A stretch of 25,995 nt of DNA from a virus, in the IMG/VR virus record IMGVR_UViG_3300009164_000318, positions 1 through 25,995 of that record; one strand, given 5' to 3'. Positions 13,158 to 20,661 of this stretch are shown here, piece by piece. The translations under genes were made by a program, and so were the position numbers. The notes beneath the pieces are model-generated. The model ran no database searches, was not told the origin of the DNA, and saw only the letters and a program-made list of their open reading frames with translations. Position 1 is the first letter of the stretch. Each line of letters begins with the position of its first letter.

Positions 13158-15505
13158 TGCTGAATCCGTACCGGTTTGGTGGCGGCGCGGTAGACCCGTA
13201 TTACGCCAGCGTCAGCATGCTGCTGCATTTCGAGGGCACCAACACCAGCACCACCATCACAGACAGCAGCCCCATCGCTCTACAGTGGACTGCGGTCGGC
13301 GACGCGGCCATCAGCACCACCCGCAGCAAGTTCGGCAACAGCAGCCTGCGCCTGAATGGCGCGGGCTATGTGCGGCCTGCGGATATGGCGGTGGCCGATC
13401 CGTATTTTGATCTGGGCACCGGCGCGTGGACGCTGGATATGCAGGTGTGGCTGGACAATACAAGTGGGGTGCAGACGGTTTACAGCCGCACAACTCCCAA
13501 GCCAAGCATTCTGTTGCTTAACGGTAACGGTACCAATGGGTCTACCGCCATTGCCGACAAGTCTGGCAGCGGTACGGCGGTGCAGCTTTATGGTGATACC
13601 AAGCTGAGCAACACGGTGACGTTTTTTAATACCTGCTCCATTTATTTGGACGGTACGGGCGATTGCGTGCGCATTCCGGCCAGTGCAGCTAACAATATCG
13701 GATTGCAGGATTTTACTTTTGCGGCGTGGGTTTACTTGCAAACCTATGGCAATGGCTATACCAATTTGCTATCCGCTTTTGAGACAGCATCCGGCGGACC
13801 AACGCAGATTCCGTTGCTGTTGCGAACTGATGGAAGACCTTGGTTTTATCAAGATGGCGGCAGTGGTTGGTTGGATTCAAGCATTGCCATTCCACTCAAC
13901 ACGAAGACCTATTTTGAAATCGGTTCAAAAATAATTGGAGCCCAACGCTGGTGGTATCTGTTTGTCAATGGCCAATTGGCCGGCAGTGCAGCGACTGCTG
14001 CAACAAGCATTCTCAATCGCGATTTTTACGTTGGAGGCCATAAAGATTTTTATCACGGCTCACTGCGTGGCTATTTTGACGATGTGGAGCTGCTGGTAGG
14101 CACCTGCCGCCATACCACGGCCTACACCGTGCCCACTGCAGCAGCCGCAAAGGGGGGGGCGAAGTTGGCGCTGGAATTGCAAGGCGGCGGCCCGGCGCTG
14201 GTGTTGCGTAATGCGGCGGGGGTGGCGACTACGGTAGCAAACATGACTGTTACTTACAGCACCGCCGTAACCCAATTGCGCTTGGTTGGCACCACCGGCA
14301 ATTATTACGGCAGCGCCATCCATCCATCGGGCGCATTTATTTGCGTTGCAGTGCAAAACCTCAACAAAATTGAATGCTATTCCATTGCATCAGACGGAGC
14401 GCTGGCTTTAGTTAGCTCCATCACGGTAGATTCAAGCCCTTGGATTTTGGCGTTTCACCCTAACGGAAACTATTTATATTGCACATGCAATGGCGCAAAT
14501 ACTATCAATAAAATAGATTTTAGTAGCGCTGGAGCATTATCGAATAAATCATCTTATGCCGGATTTTCTGGTGCTTTGGGCCTAGGCATTACAAGCAATG
14601 GATATTTGTTTGTTGCGAATCGAAATGCAAATACAGTTTCAATGTGTTCTATTGACGCAGCGGGTGTGCCTACTAAATTAAATGATTATGCGACAGGTGA
14701 TGGCAATTATAAATTGTGTGTAAGCCCTGATAACTTAAACGTCTACGTTGCAAATTATGGCAACGGAAGCATTAGTCAATATCAAATCAGCGGCGCAACC
14801 TTGGTTTCTTTGGGTACTGTTTCTGGCGCACAGCCTGATACGGTGGCCATTCACCCCAATGGAAAATACTTGTATTCTGGAAATGATAGCTCAAACGTCA
14901 TCAGCACATATTCTCGTGATTTGACTTTGCGCCCTACGGGTGCGCTGGTAAAAATCAATGACTTATTAAATACCGCAAATAATGCAAACGAAGCCATTGT
15001 TTCGCCCGACGGCAATAGTTTATATGTTGCTTGTTGGGGCAATGGATTATATAGATACAGTATCAATCAAACGACCGGATTACCTACATTTGACGGGCAA
15101 ACAACCGCTTTAGGTACGGTGCGAAATGTTACTGTGTCGCTTGATAATAAATATGTTTTTATTTCGTCGCTAGATTCAAAACTGTATGAATTTGCGCGCA
15201 GTTTTACCTCGGTCAATAACTCGCCCCTAACCCCCGCCACCTGGACCCAAATAACGGCCCGCCGCAGCGTCAGCAACGGCATAGGCACCGTCACCCTGGA
15301 CGTAGCCGGTACCACCGTGGCCACCGGAACTTTCAGCGACGCGCTGGACTTTGCCGCTACCGACGTGGTGACTATCGGCGCGCAACTGGTCAGCGGCAGC
15401 GCCAGCCAGTTTTTTACCGGCAACATTGATGAGGCGCGGCTGACCAAAAACGTGGCGCGTGCAAGCGCGGTGCAGACTGCGGCGTGGCCGGATGCGGCCA
15501 GCTGA
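13154..15505 (+). CDS. Large adhesin-like protein: split LamG domain holding a second LamG and a seven-bladed beta-propeller
   Basis: This 783-aa protein is a probable receptor-binding or surface-adhesion component. Residues 20-112 are the first half of a LamG/concanavalin-like domain (M-L-L-H-F-E-G-T, S-S-L-R-L-N-G, W-T-L-D-M-Q-V-W). Residues 118-330 are a complete second LamG (L-L-L-N-G-N-G-T through Y-F-D-D-V-E-L-L). Residues 333-368 look like the middle strands of the first LamG. Residues 369-690 hold seven repeats of about 45 residues with H-P-x-G or S-P-D-x followed by Y-V-A-N, the pattern of YncE/lactonase-like propellers. Residues 695-783 are the last half of a LamG (W-T-Q-I, T-V-T-L-D-V-A-G, F-T-G-N-I-D-E-A-R-L-T-K). 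It overlaps the upstream fibre gene by 4 bases. The propeller part is AT-rich, and a G8 run lies at 14153-14160. Function as adhesin is inferred. Confidence 0.75.
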   Translation: MMLNPYRFGGGAVDPYYASVSMLLHFEGTNTSTTITDSSPIALQWTAVGDAAISTTRSKFGNSSLRLNGAGYVRPADMAVADPYFDLGTGAWTLDMQVWLDNTSGVQTVYSRTTPKPSILLLNGNGTNGSTAIADKSGSGTAVQLYGDTKLSNTVTFFNTCSIYLDGTGDCVRIPASAANNIGLQDFTFAAWVYLQTYGNGYTNLLSAFETASGGPTQIPLLLRTDGRPWFYQDGGSGWLDSSIAIPLNTKTYFEIGSKIIGAQRWWYLFVNGQLAGSAATAATSILNRDFYVGGHKDFYHGSLRGYFDDVELLVGTCRHTTAYTVPTAAAAKGGAKLALELQGGGPALVLRNAAGVATTVANMTVTYSTAVTQLRLVGTTGNYYGSAIHPSGAFICVAVQNLNKIECYSIASDGALALVSSITVDSSPWILAFHPNGNYLYCTCNGANTINKIDFSSAGALSNKSSYAGFSGALGLGITSNGYLFVANRNANTVSMCSIDAAGVPTKLNDYATGDGNYKLCVSPDNLNVYVANYGNGSISQYQISGATLVSLGTVSGAQPDTVAIHPNGKYLYSGNDSSNVISTYSRDLTLRPTGALVKINDLLNTANNANEAIVSPDGNSLYVACWGNGLYRYSINQTTGLPTFDGQTTALGTVRNVTVSLDNKYVFISSLDSKLYEFARSFTSVNNSPLTPATWTQITARRSVSNGIGTVTLDVAGTTVATGTFSDALDFAATDVVTIGAQLVSGSASQFFTGNIDEARLTKNVARASAVQTAAWPDAAS
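14153..14160 (+). repeat. G8 homopolymer inside the LamG/propeller gene
   Basis: Eight consecutive G residues lie at the join between the second LamG domain and the returning strands of the first. The frame as given reads through (K-G-G-A-K). A one-base slip here would truncate the protein before the propeller, so it is a possible phase-variation or sequencing-error site. Confidence 0.6.
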
Positions 15506-15531
15506 AGCAATTTTTAAGAAAGGGTTGATCT

Positions 15532-15891
15532 ATGTCCATCATCCTAATCCCCGAAGCCAGCAACGGCGCAAAAACCGTAGCCGACGTGCTGACCTCATCA
15601 GACGGCACGCTGAGCGACAAGGATAGAACCGCATACCCGCAGTCCGAGCGCATTGGGTTTATCAACGATGCCCTGCAAACGATTCGCAACATGCGCCCCG
15701 ACATCTTTGTGGGCCAATTTAATGACGCCCTAACGGTTGCCAACACGACGGATGTGTTGCCGATCGACAACCAGTTCTTTCGGCCTGTCGTGGACTACGT
15801 GATTGCACGCTGCGAGTCCAAGGACGAGGCCCATGTGGTGAGCGGGCGCGCTGACCTGATGGCCAAACTGATGACGGGGTACTTGGGATGA
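15532..15891 (+). CDS. DUF6682-family phage adaptor protein, 119 aa
   Basis: The sequence has the pattern Y-P-Q-S-E-R-I-G-F-I-N-D-A-L-Q followed by R-P-D-I-F-V-G-Q, characteristic of DUF6682 adaptor-like proteins of short-tailed phages. Such proteins attach under the portal and link it to the tail. An AAAGGG ribosome site precedes ATG 15532. The stop overlaps the next ATG at 15888, so this gene and the next, also adaptor-like, are coupled. The long fibre-like genes sit between the capsid genes and this one. Confidence 0.72.
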   Translation: MSIILIPEASNGAKTVADVLTSSDGTLSDKDRTAYPQSERIGFINDALQTIRNMRPDIFVGQFNDALTVANTTDVLPIDNQFFRPVVDYVIARCESKDEAHVVSGRADLMAKLMTGYLG

Positions 15892-16514
15892 GCAGCTTTT
15901 CGGCTTACTACGATCACCTGATGCCCGATCTGCCGGGCTGTACCAAGGCTTTGCTTGACGTGCACTTGCTGCGCGTGGCCCGCGACTTTTGCAGCAAGAC
16001 CGGCATCTGGCGGCAGGAGTTGACGGCTGTGAACCTGGTTGCTACGCAAGCGACTTACACGCTGACAACACCCTCAAGCAGCGCGCTGGTGCGCGTGGTG
16101 CGCCTTACGGTGGCTGACGAGCTGCTGTGGCTAGACGGCGAAGATGACAACAACGAATACCCCAAATACGAGCGCAACAAACCGCCCTTTAGCCTGAGCA
16201 ACGACCTGACGCAGATCACGCTGATTGCCGACGAAACACCTGCAGCCAGTTTGGCCCTGGGTCTGAAAACCACGGCCACGCTGCAACCCAGCACAACGGC
16301 AATAACATTACCCGACTTCTTGCTCAGCCAGCACATGGAAGCAATCAAGGCCGGCACGCTGTCTGGCCTGATGAAGATGATGAAGAAGCCCTGGAGTAAC
16401 CCGGGTCTGTCGGGCGAGTACCGCAACGAATGGAACACGCTGACCAACCGCGCTGCGTACCAGGCGCAGGTGGGGAACACGGGAAAGCTGCTGCGCGTCA
16501 AAAAATGGGGCTAA
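15888..16514 (+). CDS. Putative head-tail adaptor / tail tube A-like protein, 208 aa
   Basis: No exact family is claimed. The protein is 208 aa with an N-terminal helical part (Y-Y-D-H-L-M-P-D-L-P-G-C, A-R-D-F-C-S-K-T-G-I-W-R), a beta-rich centre (Q-A-T-Y-T-L-T and L-V-R-V-V-R-L-T-V) and a helical C-terminus. The opening F-C-x-K-T-x-I-W-R and the Y-T-L motif are common in gp11-type adaptors of podoviruses, which form the second ring below the portal and bind the nozzle. Overlap with the DUF6682 gene and closeness to the nozzle gene support this. Start ATG 15888 is set by the overlap. Confidence 0.62.
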   Translation: MSSFSAYYDHLMPDLPGCTKALLDVHLLRVARDFCSKTGIWRQELTAVNLVATQATYTLTTPSSSALVRVVRLTVADELLWLDGEDDNNEYPKYERNKPPFSLSNDLTQITLIADETPAASLALGLKTTATLQPSTTAITLPDFLLSQHMEAIKAGTLSGLMKMMKKPWSNPGLSGEYRNEWNTLTNRAAYQAQVGNTGKLLRVKKWG

Positions 16515-16553
16515 TCCCCCGAGTGCCCTTGATTGTCTTGAAGGATTTCCACT

Positions 16554-17480
16554 ATGGCTCAAAAGTTTGCTAACGCCGCTCGATCTGCTCTGATCGCGGA
16601 CATCGGGCCTACCGATACCTCGCTTTCTATCGGGTCAAGTGCAGCCGACTTGTTTCCTGTTGCCAACACGGGCACAAGTGCGGTGGGCACGGTGGGCAAG
16701 GACTGGTTCAAGGGAGTGCTGGAAGACGCTGATCACAATATTGAGATTGTCTATGTGCGCACCCGGCAACTAGGGTCGCCTGGCATGAGCAACGTGCTGC
16801 GCGGGCAAGAGGGCACGACCGCGCGGCTTTTTGCGGCGGGCTCGATTGTGGGCTTGCGACACACGGCGGCTGACTTGGGCGACGCCATTTCTTTTGCCAG
16901 CAGCGCGTCGTCTTTCTGGCGGACGCTGGTCGGGTACACCACGGCTGCGGCAAGTCGGATGCAGCTTGGAATTTCAAGTGTGGGGAATGACTTGTTTACG
17001 GCGGTGGATGCGGCTGCGGCGCGCAATGCCATTGGTGTGACAGCAACCAGCAGCATATTGGATGCGATGTATCCAATCGGCTCACTTTACATAAACGCAG
17101 AGGTGGCTACGAACCCCGCGACTTTGCTGGGGTTTGGCACCTGGGCGGCGTTTGGCGCGGGGAAGGTCCCGGTTGGTTTTGATAGTCAAAACACGCTGTT
17201 TAACGCGGCGGGCAAGACAGGGGGATCGGCGGATGCGGCGGTAGTAAGTCACAGCCACACTGCAACGGTGACAGACCCCGGGCACTCTCACATTGCGGCT
17301 CAACCATATTTGAGTAGCACTTACGCAAATGGCGGAAGTTATGCGGGGCAGGGCGATAGCCGCGCAACAGGCTCGGCAACGACTGGCATCAGTGTATCGG
17401 TCGGCAATACCGGGACAAGCGGTGCCAATGCCAATTACCAGCCCTTTATCACGGTTTATATGTGGAAACGCACGAGTTAA
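16554..17480 (+). CDS. Tail fibre protein with collar-type C-terminal domain and HxH motifs, 308 aa
   Basis: The N-terminal 110 residues form a small domain with D-W-F-K-G-V-L-E-D, L-R-G-Q-E-G-T-T-A and similar motifs common in podovirus tail proteins. The C-terminal half starts at M-Y-P-I-G-S-L-Y-I-N (about residue 172), continues G-F-G-T-W and V-P-V-G-F-D, and ends Y-Q-P-F-I-T-V-Y-M-W-K-R. This is the collar/short-fibre type domain seen at the tips of many phage fibres. The pairs H233-x-H235 and H244-x-H246 could bind metal ions in a trimer, as HxH motifs do in other fibre tips. AAGGA at 16540-16544 serves as ribosome site. It is a second or third host-contact candidate in this window. Confidence 0.75.
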   Translation: MAQKFANAARSALIADIGPTDTSLSIGSSAADLFPVANTGTSAVGTVGKDWFKGVLEDADHNIEIVYVRTRQLGSPGMSNVLRGQEGTTARLFAAGSIVGLRHTAADLGDAISFASSASSFWRTLVGYTTAAASRMQLGISSVGNDLFTAVDAAAARNAIGVTATSSILDAMYPIGSLYINAEVATNPATLLGFGTWAAFGAGKVPVGFDSQNTLFNAAGKTGGSADAAVVSHSHTATVTDPGHSHIAAQPYLSSTYANGGSYAGQGDSRATGSATTGISVSVGNTGTSGANANYQPFITVYMWKRTS

Positions 17481-17504
17481 CAAACGTTTTTTTGGAGCAT
17501 CAAA

Positions 17505-17777
17505 ATGGATTACAAAATTGTCTCGGCGGATGCAGAGCAAGGAAACATTGTTGTGCAGTTTTCGCATGTAGGCATGGACGACATCATGACGATGATTGAA
17601 GTGCCAATTGAAAACAATGCGTTTGTCTCAGGCGATGCGCTGGAGGCTGCAATTCAAAGCCACGCGCCAATTTGGCTGCTAGAGCGCCGGGCCGCAGTGG
17701 CAGCGGCTACGGGGTTTGATGCCATAGCGGCCCTGGTGCAAACCGAGCAGGCGGATGTTGTCACGCTGACCGAGTAG
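17505..17777 (+). CDS. Small hypothetical protein downstream of the fibre gene, 90 aa
   Basis: I do not recognise this 90-aa acidic protein. It has a good ribosome site (TTTTGGAG) before ATG 17505, no membrane segment, and no Cys. It has a beta-rich N-terminus (Y-K-I-V-S-A-D and N-I-V-V-Q-F-S) and a helical Ala-rich C-terminus. Its place between a tail fibre and the nozzle gene suggests a fibre-assembly or tail-attachment role, which is guesswork from order. Confidence 0.6.
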   Translation: MDYKIVSADAEQGNIVVQFSHVGMDDIMTMIEVPIENNAFVSGDALEAAIQSHAPIWLLERRAAVAAATGFDAIAALVQTEQADVVTLTE

Positions 17778-17781
17778 CCCC

Positions 17782-19794
17782 ATGACCAGCATTGCAGTCT
17801 CTGCATTTCGCGGCATCGCGCCCCGCGTATCGCCGCGCTTGCTTGGCCCCAACTTTGCCCAGCAGGCGCTGAACTGCAAACTGGTGTCCGGTCGGATTGA
17901 CCCGCTCAACGGCCTTGAGCTGGCGCATGCATCAGAGGCCAACGTCATCACGACGATGTACCGCTACCGGTTTGGCAGCGCCTACAACTGGCTGGTGTGG
18001 GCCTCGGTTGTGGATGTCGCGCGCTCACCGGTGGCACAAGATTCCCTGGGGCGGTTTTACTTCACCGGAGACGGTGAGCCGCGCATGAGCACCTACGCAG
18101 ACGCGATCACCGGCACGCTGTACCCGGCGGCTTGGTATGTGCTGGGCGTGGTGTCTCCGGTGAATGCTGCGGTCATTACAGTGACCGGCGGCGCAGCGGC
18201 CAATGAAGACCGGGCCTATGTGTACACGTTTCGCACGCGCTACGCGGAAGAGTCCGGGCCAAGTCCGGCAACGCTGGTTACGGGCAAGGCAGACGGGGCC
18301 TGGAACATCACGGGCATGAATGCGACACCAGCCAACAGCGGAGCAATCTCGGCGGCCGTCAAAGACACGCCAGAGTTTGGCCAGGTGCGTGTCACGCTGA
18401 ACGATGTATTTGGCCTGGCTGCTGGTGAGCAAGTGGCTTTTGCTGGCGTGGCCGGAATGGCCGATCTGAACAGCACTTTCACGCTGGTGAGTGTGGATTC
18501 CGTCAGCAAGCAGGTGGTGGTTACGCTGGAGACGACGCAGACCTACGCATCGGCGGGAACCTGGTCGCGCTTGGCGCCACACAACACGACGGGCATGGTC
18601 AAGCGAATTTATCGCACAGTCGGAACCAACTCGGATTACAAGCTGGTAGCCGAGATTGACCCGGCACAAACCAGCTACACGGATACCGTGCCGGCCACTA
18701 CGGTCGCACAGAATTTTGGCATCAGCACACTGGACACCTTGCCGCCGCTGAAGGACATGCACAGCCTGGTGCTGCTGTCTAACGGCGTGATGGCGGGCCT
18801 GTCGGGAAGCCAACTTTGCCTGTCCGAGCAGGGTAAGCCGTATTCGTGGCCGGTAAAAAACCGCTACTCGTTTGCCGGTACCGGGGTTGCCTTGTGCGCA
18901 GCCGGAACACAGGTGATTGTGCTGACGGACAACGTGCCCCAGGTGGCGACGGCTTCCGTTCCCGAGGCTGCGACGATTGCCAAGATTCCCGGCGACACGT
19001 TAGCACCCTGCGTTTCCAAACGAGGCGTGGCCGACATTGGAAGTGGCGCGGTTTACCCCAGCCACGACGGCTTGTATGTGGCAACTACGGCGGGCGTGCG
19101 CAACATCACGGAGGCCGCGTTTGGGTTTGATGAGTGGCAGGCCCTGAAGCCCGAGACCTTCAAGGCGGCGTTTCACAATTTCCACTATTACGCCATGCAC
19201 GACACCGAGGGCGGGTCGCTGATGGTGATGATTGACACCCGGCAAAGCGAGAGCGCGCAGCAGTTCAACGTGCAGGTAACTTCGCTGTACCCCAACCCTT
19301 GGGATGGTAATTTGTTTGCCAGCCAAGGCGGGCAAATCAGCAAGTGGGACGCCGACGAGCTGAACAAGTTCACCAGCTACTGGACATCTAAAGAGTTTCA
19401 GCTCTCAAAACCCTTGGTTATGTCAGTGGCCCAGGTGCACGCCAATTACGAGGATGCAACGCTGTACGACACCAGCATTTTTGATGCAAACACGGTTTTG
19501 CTGGCTGACGTGCGCAACGTGAACGGTGAAATTGCTTGTTTTGAGGTGGGCCGGTATGAAATTGGCGCGTCGGCCATATTGCCAGTACCGGCCCAGACAA
19601 GGCCCAATGTCGAATTTACGCTGCTGCGCGATGGCCAGGCAGTGTTTAGCAAGACCTTGACATCAAGCAAACCGTTTCGGCTGGACAGCGGCTACAAGTC
19701 GGACATCTACGCGGTGCAGATCGCTACAACACTACCGGTTCACTCGGTAAAAGTGGCGCAAAGCATGGCCGAGATTGCGCAGGTGGCGGTATGA
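17782..19794 (+). CDS. Tail nozzle protein (T7 gp12-like / tail tubular B type), 670 aa
   Basis: This 670-aa, beta-rich protein has the pattern of the large tail nozzle proteins of podoviruses. It contains R-T-R-Y-A-E-E-S-G-P-S-P near the middle of the N-terminal half, and H-S-L-V-L-L-S-N-G-V-M-A-G-L-S-G then C-L-S-E-Q-G and W-P (about residues 331-361). It also has A-P-C-V-S-K-R-G-V-A-D then G-A-V-Y-P-S-H-D-G-L, which repeats as propeller-like blades. In T7 the matching protein forms the lower tail channel. It starts 4 bases after the previous stop, and its own stop overlaps ATG 19791. Fit to family is good; exact name varies by annotator. Confidence 0.82.
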   Translation: MTSIAVSAFRGIAPRVSPRLLGPNFAQQALNCKLVSGRIDPLNGLELAHASEANVITTMYRYRFGSAYNWLVWASVVDVARSPVAQDSLGRFYFTGDGEPRMSTYADAITGTLYPAAWYVLGVVSPVNAAVITVTGGAAANEDRAYVYTFRTRYAEESGPSPATLVTGKADGAWNITGMNATPANSGAISAAVKDTPEFGQVRVTLNDVFGLAAGEQVAFAGVAGMADLNSTFTLVSVDSVSKQVVVTLETTQTYASAGTWSRLAPHNTTGMVKRIYRTVGTNSDYKLVAEIDPAQTSYTDTVPATTVAQNFGISTLDTLPPLKDMHSLVLLSNGVMAGLSGSQLCLSEQGKPYSWPVKNRYSFAGTGVALCAAGTQVIVLTDNVPQVATASVPEAATIAKIPGDTLAPCVSKRGVADIGSGAVYPSHDGLYVATTAGVRNITEAAFGFDEWQALKPETFKAAFHNFHYYAMHDTEGGSLMVMIDTRQSESAQQFNVQVTSLYPNPWDGNLFASQGGQISKWDADELNKFTSYWTSKEFQLSKPLVMSVAQVHANYEDATLYDTSIFDANTVLLADVRNVNGEIACFEVGRYEIGASAILPVPAQTRPNVEFTLLRDGQAVFSKTLTSSKPFRLDSGYKSDIYAVQIATTLPVHSVKVAQSMAEIAQVAV

Positions 19795-19985
19795 AGGTAC
19801 CAGTCCCAACAGTGAACACGGGTAACGCCGACTTAGACCGATTTGCAGAGGCCGTAAAGGCAAACATGGACAGCATGACAGGGCAGCAAAAGAACGCCAC
19901 AAAGCTGCTCCCATTGGCCAGCACGGCAACCCAGGCCGAGCAGATCAACCGGTTAAACGCGCTCCTGGAACGCATCCAAGGCTGA
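19791..19985 (+). CDS. Small hypothetical virion-region protein, 64 aa
   Basis: The start ATG 19791 overlaps the nozzle stop (ATGA). The 64-aa product is polar and helical (D-L-D-R-F-A-E-A-V-K-A-N-M-D-S-M then Q-A-E-Q-I-N-R-L-N-A-L-L-E-R-I) without Cys or membrane segment. It may form a short coiled coil. Position between the nozzle and the internal-protein genes suggests a minor virion or assembly component. I cannot name a family. Confidence 0.6.
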   Translation: MKVPVPTVNTGNADLDRFAEAVKANMDSMTGQQKNATKLLPLASTATQAEQINRLNALLERIQG

Positions 19986-20049
19986 CTATGCACACCGCCA
20001 AAACTGAGCGTAGAATCGCGCTCGGTGGGATAGCTGCGCCCGCAGTTTT

Positions 20050-20646
20050 ATGAACAAGACGCACGCCGCGATTGTTCTGGCCAAGGCCATTGGCAAGACC
20101 CTGACGCCCGAGCTGGCCGCAGAAATTGCCTGCGAACTTTTCAATTCCCCCGACCTAGCGCCACCGCCCGGCACGTTTGCGCCCAGCCAGTACGGCGCCT
20201 ACACCTTTGCCCTGGAAAGCCTGCGAAAGATATTGCCAGAGCTGCACGCGCTGCACGCGCTGCACTACGCCGAGACCGAGGTATATCGGGCCGGCATCCC
20301 CATGAACCCTGACTACGCCGCTATGGCGCAAAGCGAACATGACGGCCAGTTGTTGCAGTTCACAGCGCGCCGCGACAGGGAGCTGGTGGGCAACATGCGG
20401 GTTTACCTGGTGCCTAGCCGCCACACGCAAACGCTGACGGCGACTGAGGACACCTTTTTTATCGTGCCCGAGCATCGCGGCGGGTTTATGGCGGTGCGTT
20501 TGTGGCAGTACGTGGAGCGCTGCGTGATTGCAGCCGGAGCCCGCGAGATTTGTTTTGACAGCAAGACGATCAACAAAGCCGACGCTATGGCCCGCTACCT
20601 GAAATACCAGCCGGTGGCCACCAAATTTGTCAAGGTCATTCACTGA
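20050..20646 (+). CDS. GNAT acetyltransferase-like phage protein, 198 aa
   Basis: The C-terminal half carries a GNAT-like core: D-T-F-F-I-V-P-E-H-R-G-G-F-M-A (about residues 136-150), in which R-G-G-F-M-A fits the acetyl-CoA-binding R/Q-x2-G-x-A loop, followed by a helix with L-W-Q-Y-V-E-R and then I-C-F-D-S-K. GNAT-like proteins of this type are found next to nozzle and internal genes in several podoviruses and are probably virion or assembly proteins; the acceptor is unknown. No clear Shine-Dalgarno is visible before ATG 20050, and no better start exists in frame. A 9-base tandem repeat (20242-20265) gives L-H-A-L-H-A-L-H in the middle. Confidence 0.72.
   Translation: MNKTHAAIVLAKAIGKTLTPELAAEIACELFNSPDLAPPPGTFAPSQYGAYTFALESLRKILPELHALHALHYAETEVYRAGIPMNPDYAAMAQSEHDGQLLQFTARRDRELVGNMRVYLVPSRHTQTLTATEDTFFIVPEHRGGFMAVRLWQYVERCVIAAGAREICFDSKTINKADAMARYLKYQPVATKFVKVIH
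20242..20265 (+). repeat. 9-base tandem repeat in the GNAT-like gene
   Basis: CTGCACGCG occurs twice, then CTGCAC again, giving an in-frame L-H-A repeat. Copy changes would alter the protein by three residues at a time. Confidence 0.75.
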
Positions 20647-20661
20647 CCCGAGGAGCTACCC

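Noticed and set aside
13483-14149. CAGCCGCA pair as a true transposon target duplication
   Set aside because: No transposase or terminal inverted repeats lie between the copies; the segment is coding and the copies are out of phase, so at most it is a short-homology scar.
17480-17500. T7 run after the collar-type fibre gene as a terminator
   Set aside because: There is a T run (CGTTTTTTT) but no stable GC stem before it; it more likely forms the leader of the next gene, whose ribosome site follows directly.
18025-18813. 262-aa open frame on the minus strand inside the nozzle gene
   Set aside because: High G+C coding DNA often leaves long antisense frames; the + strand nozzle protein explains the region fully.
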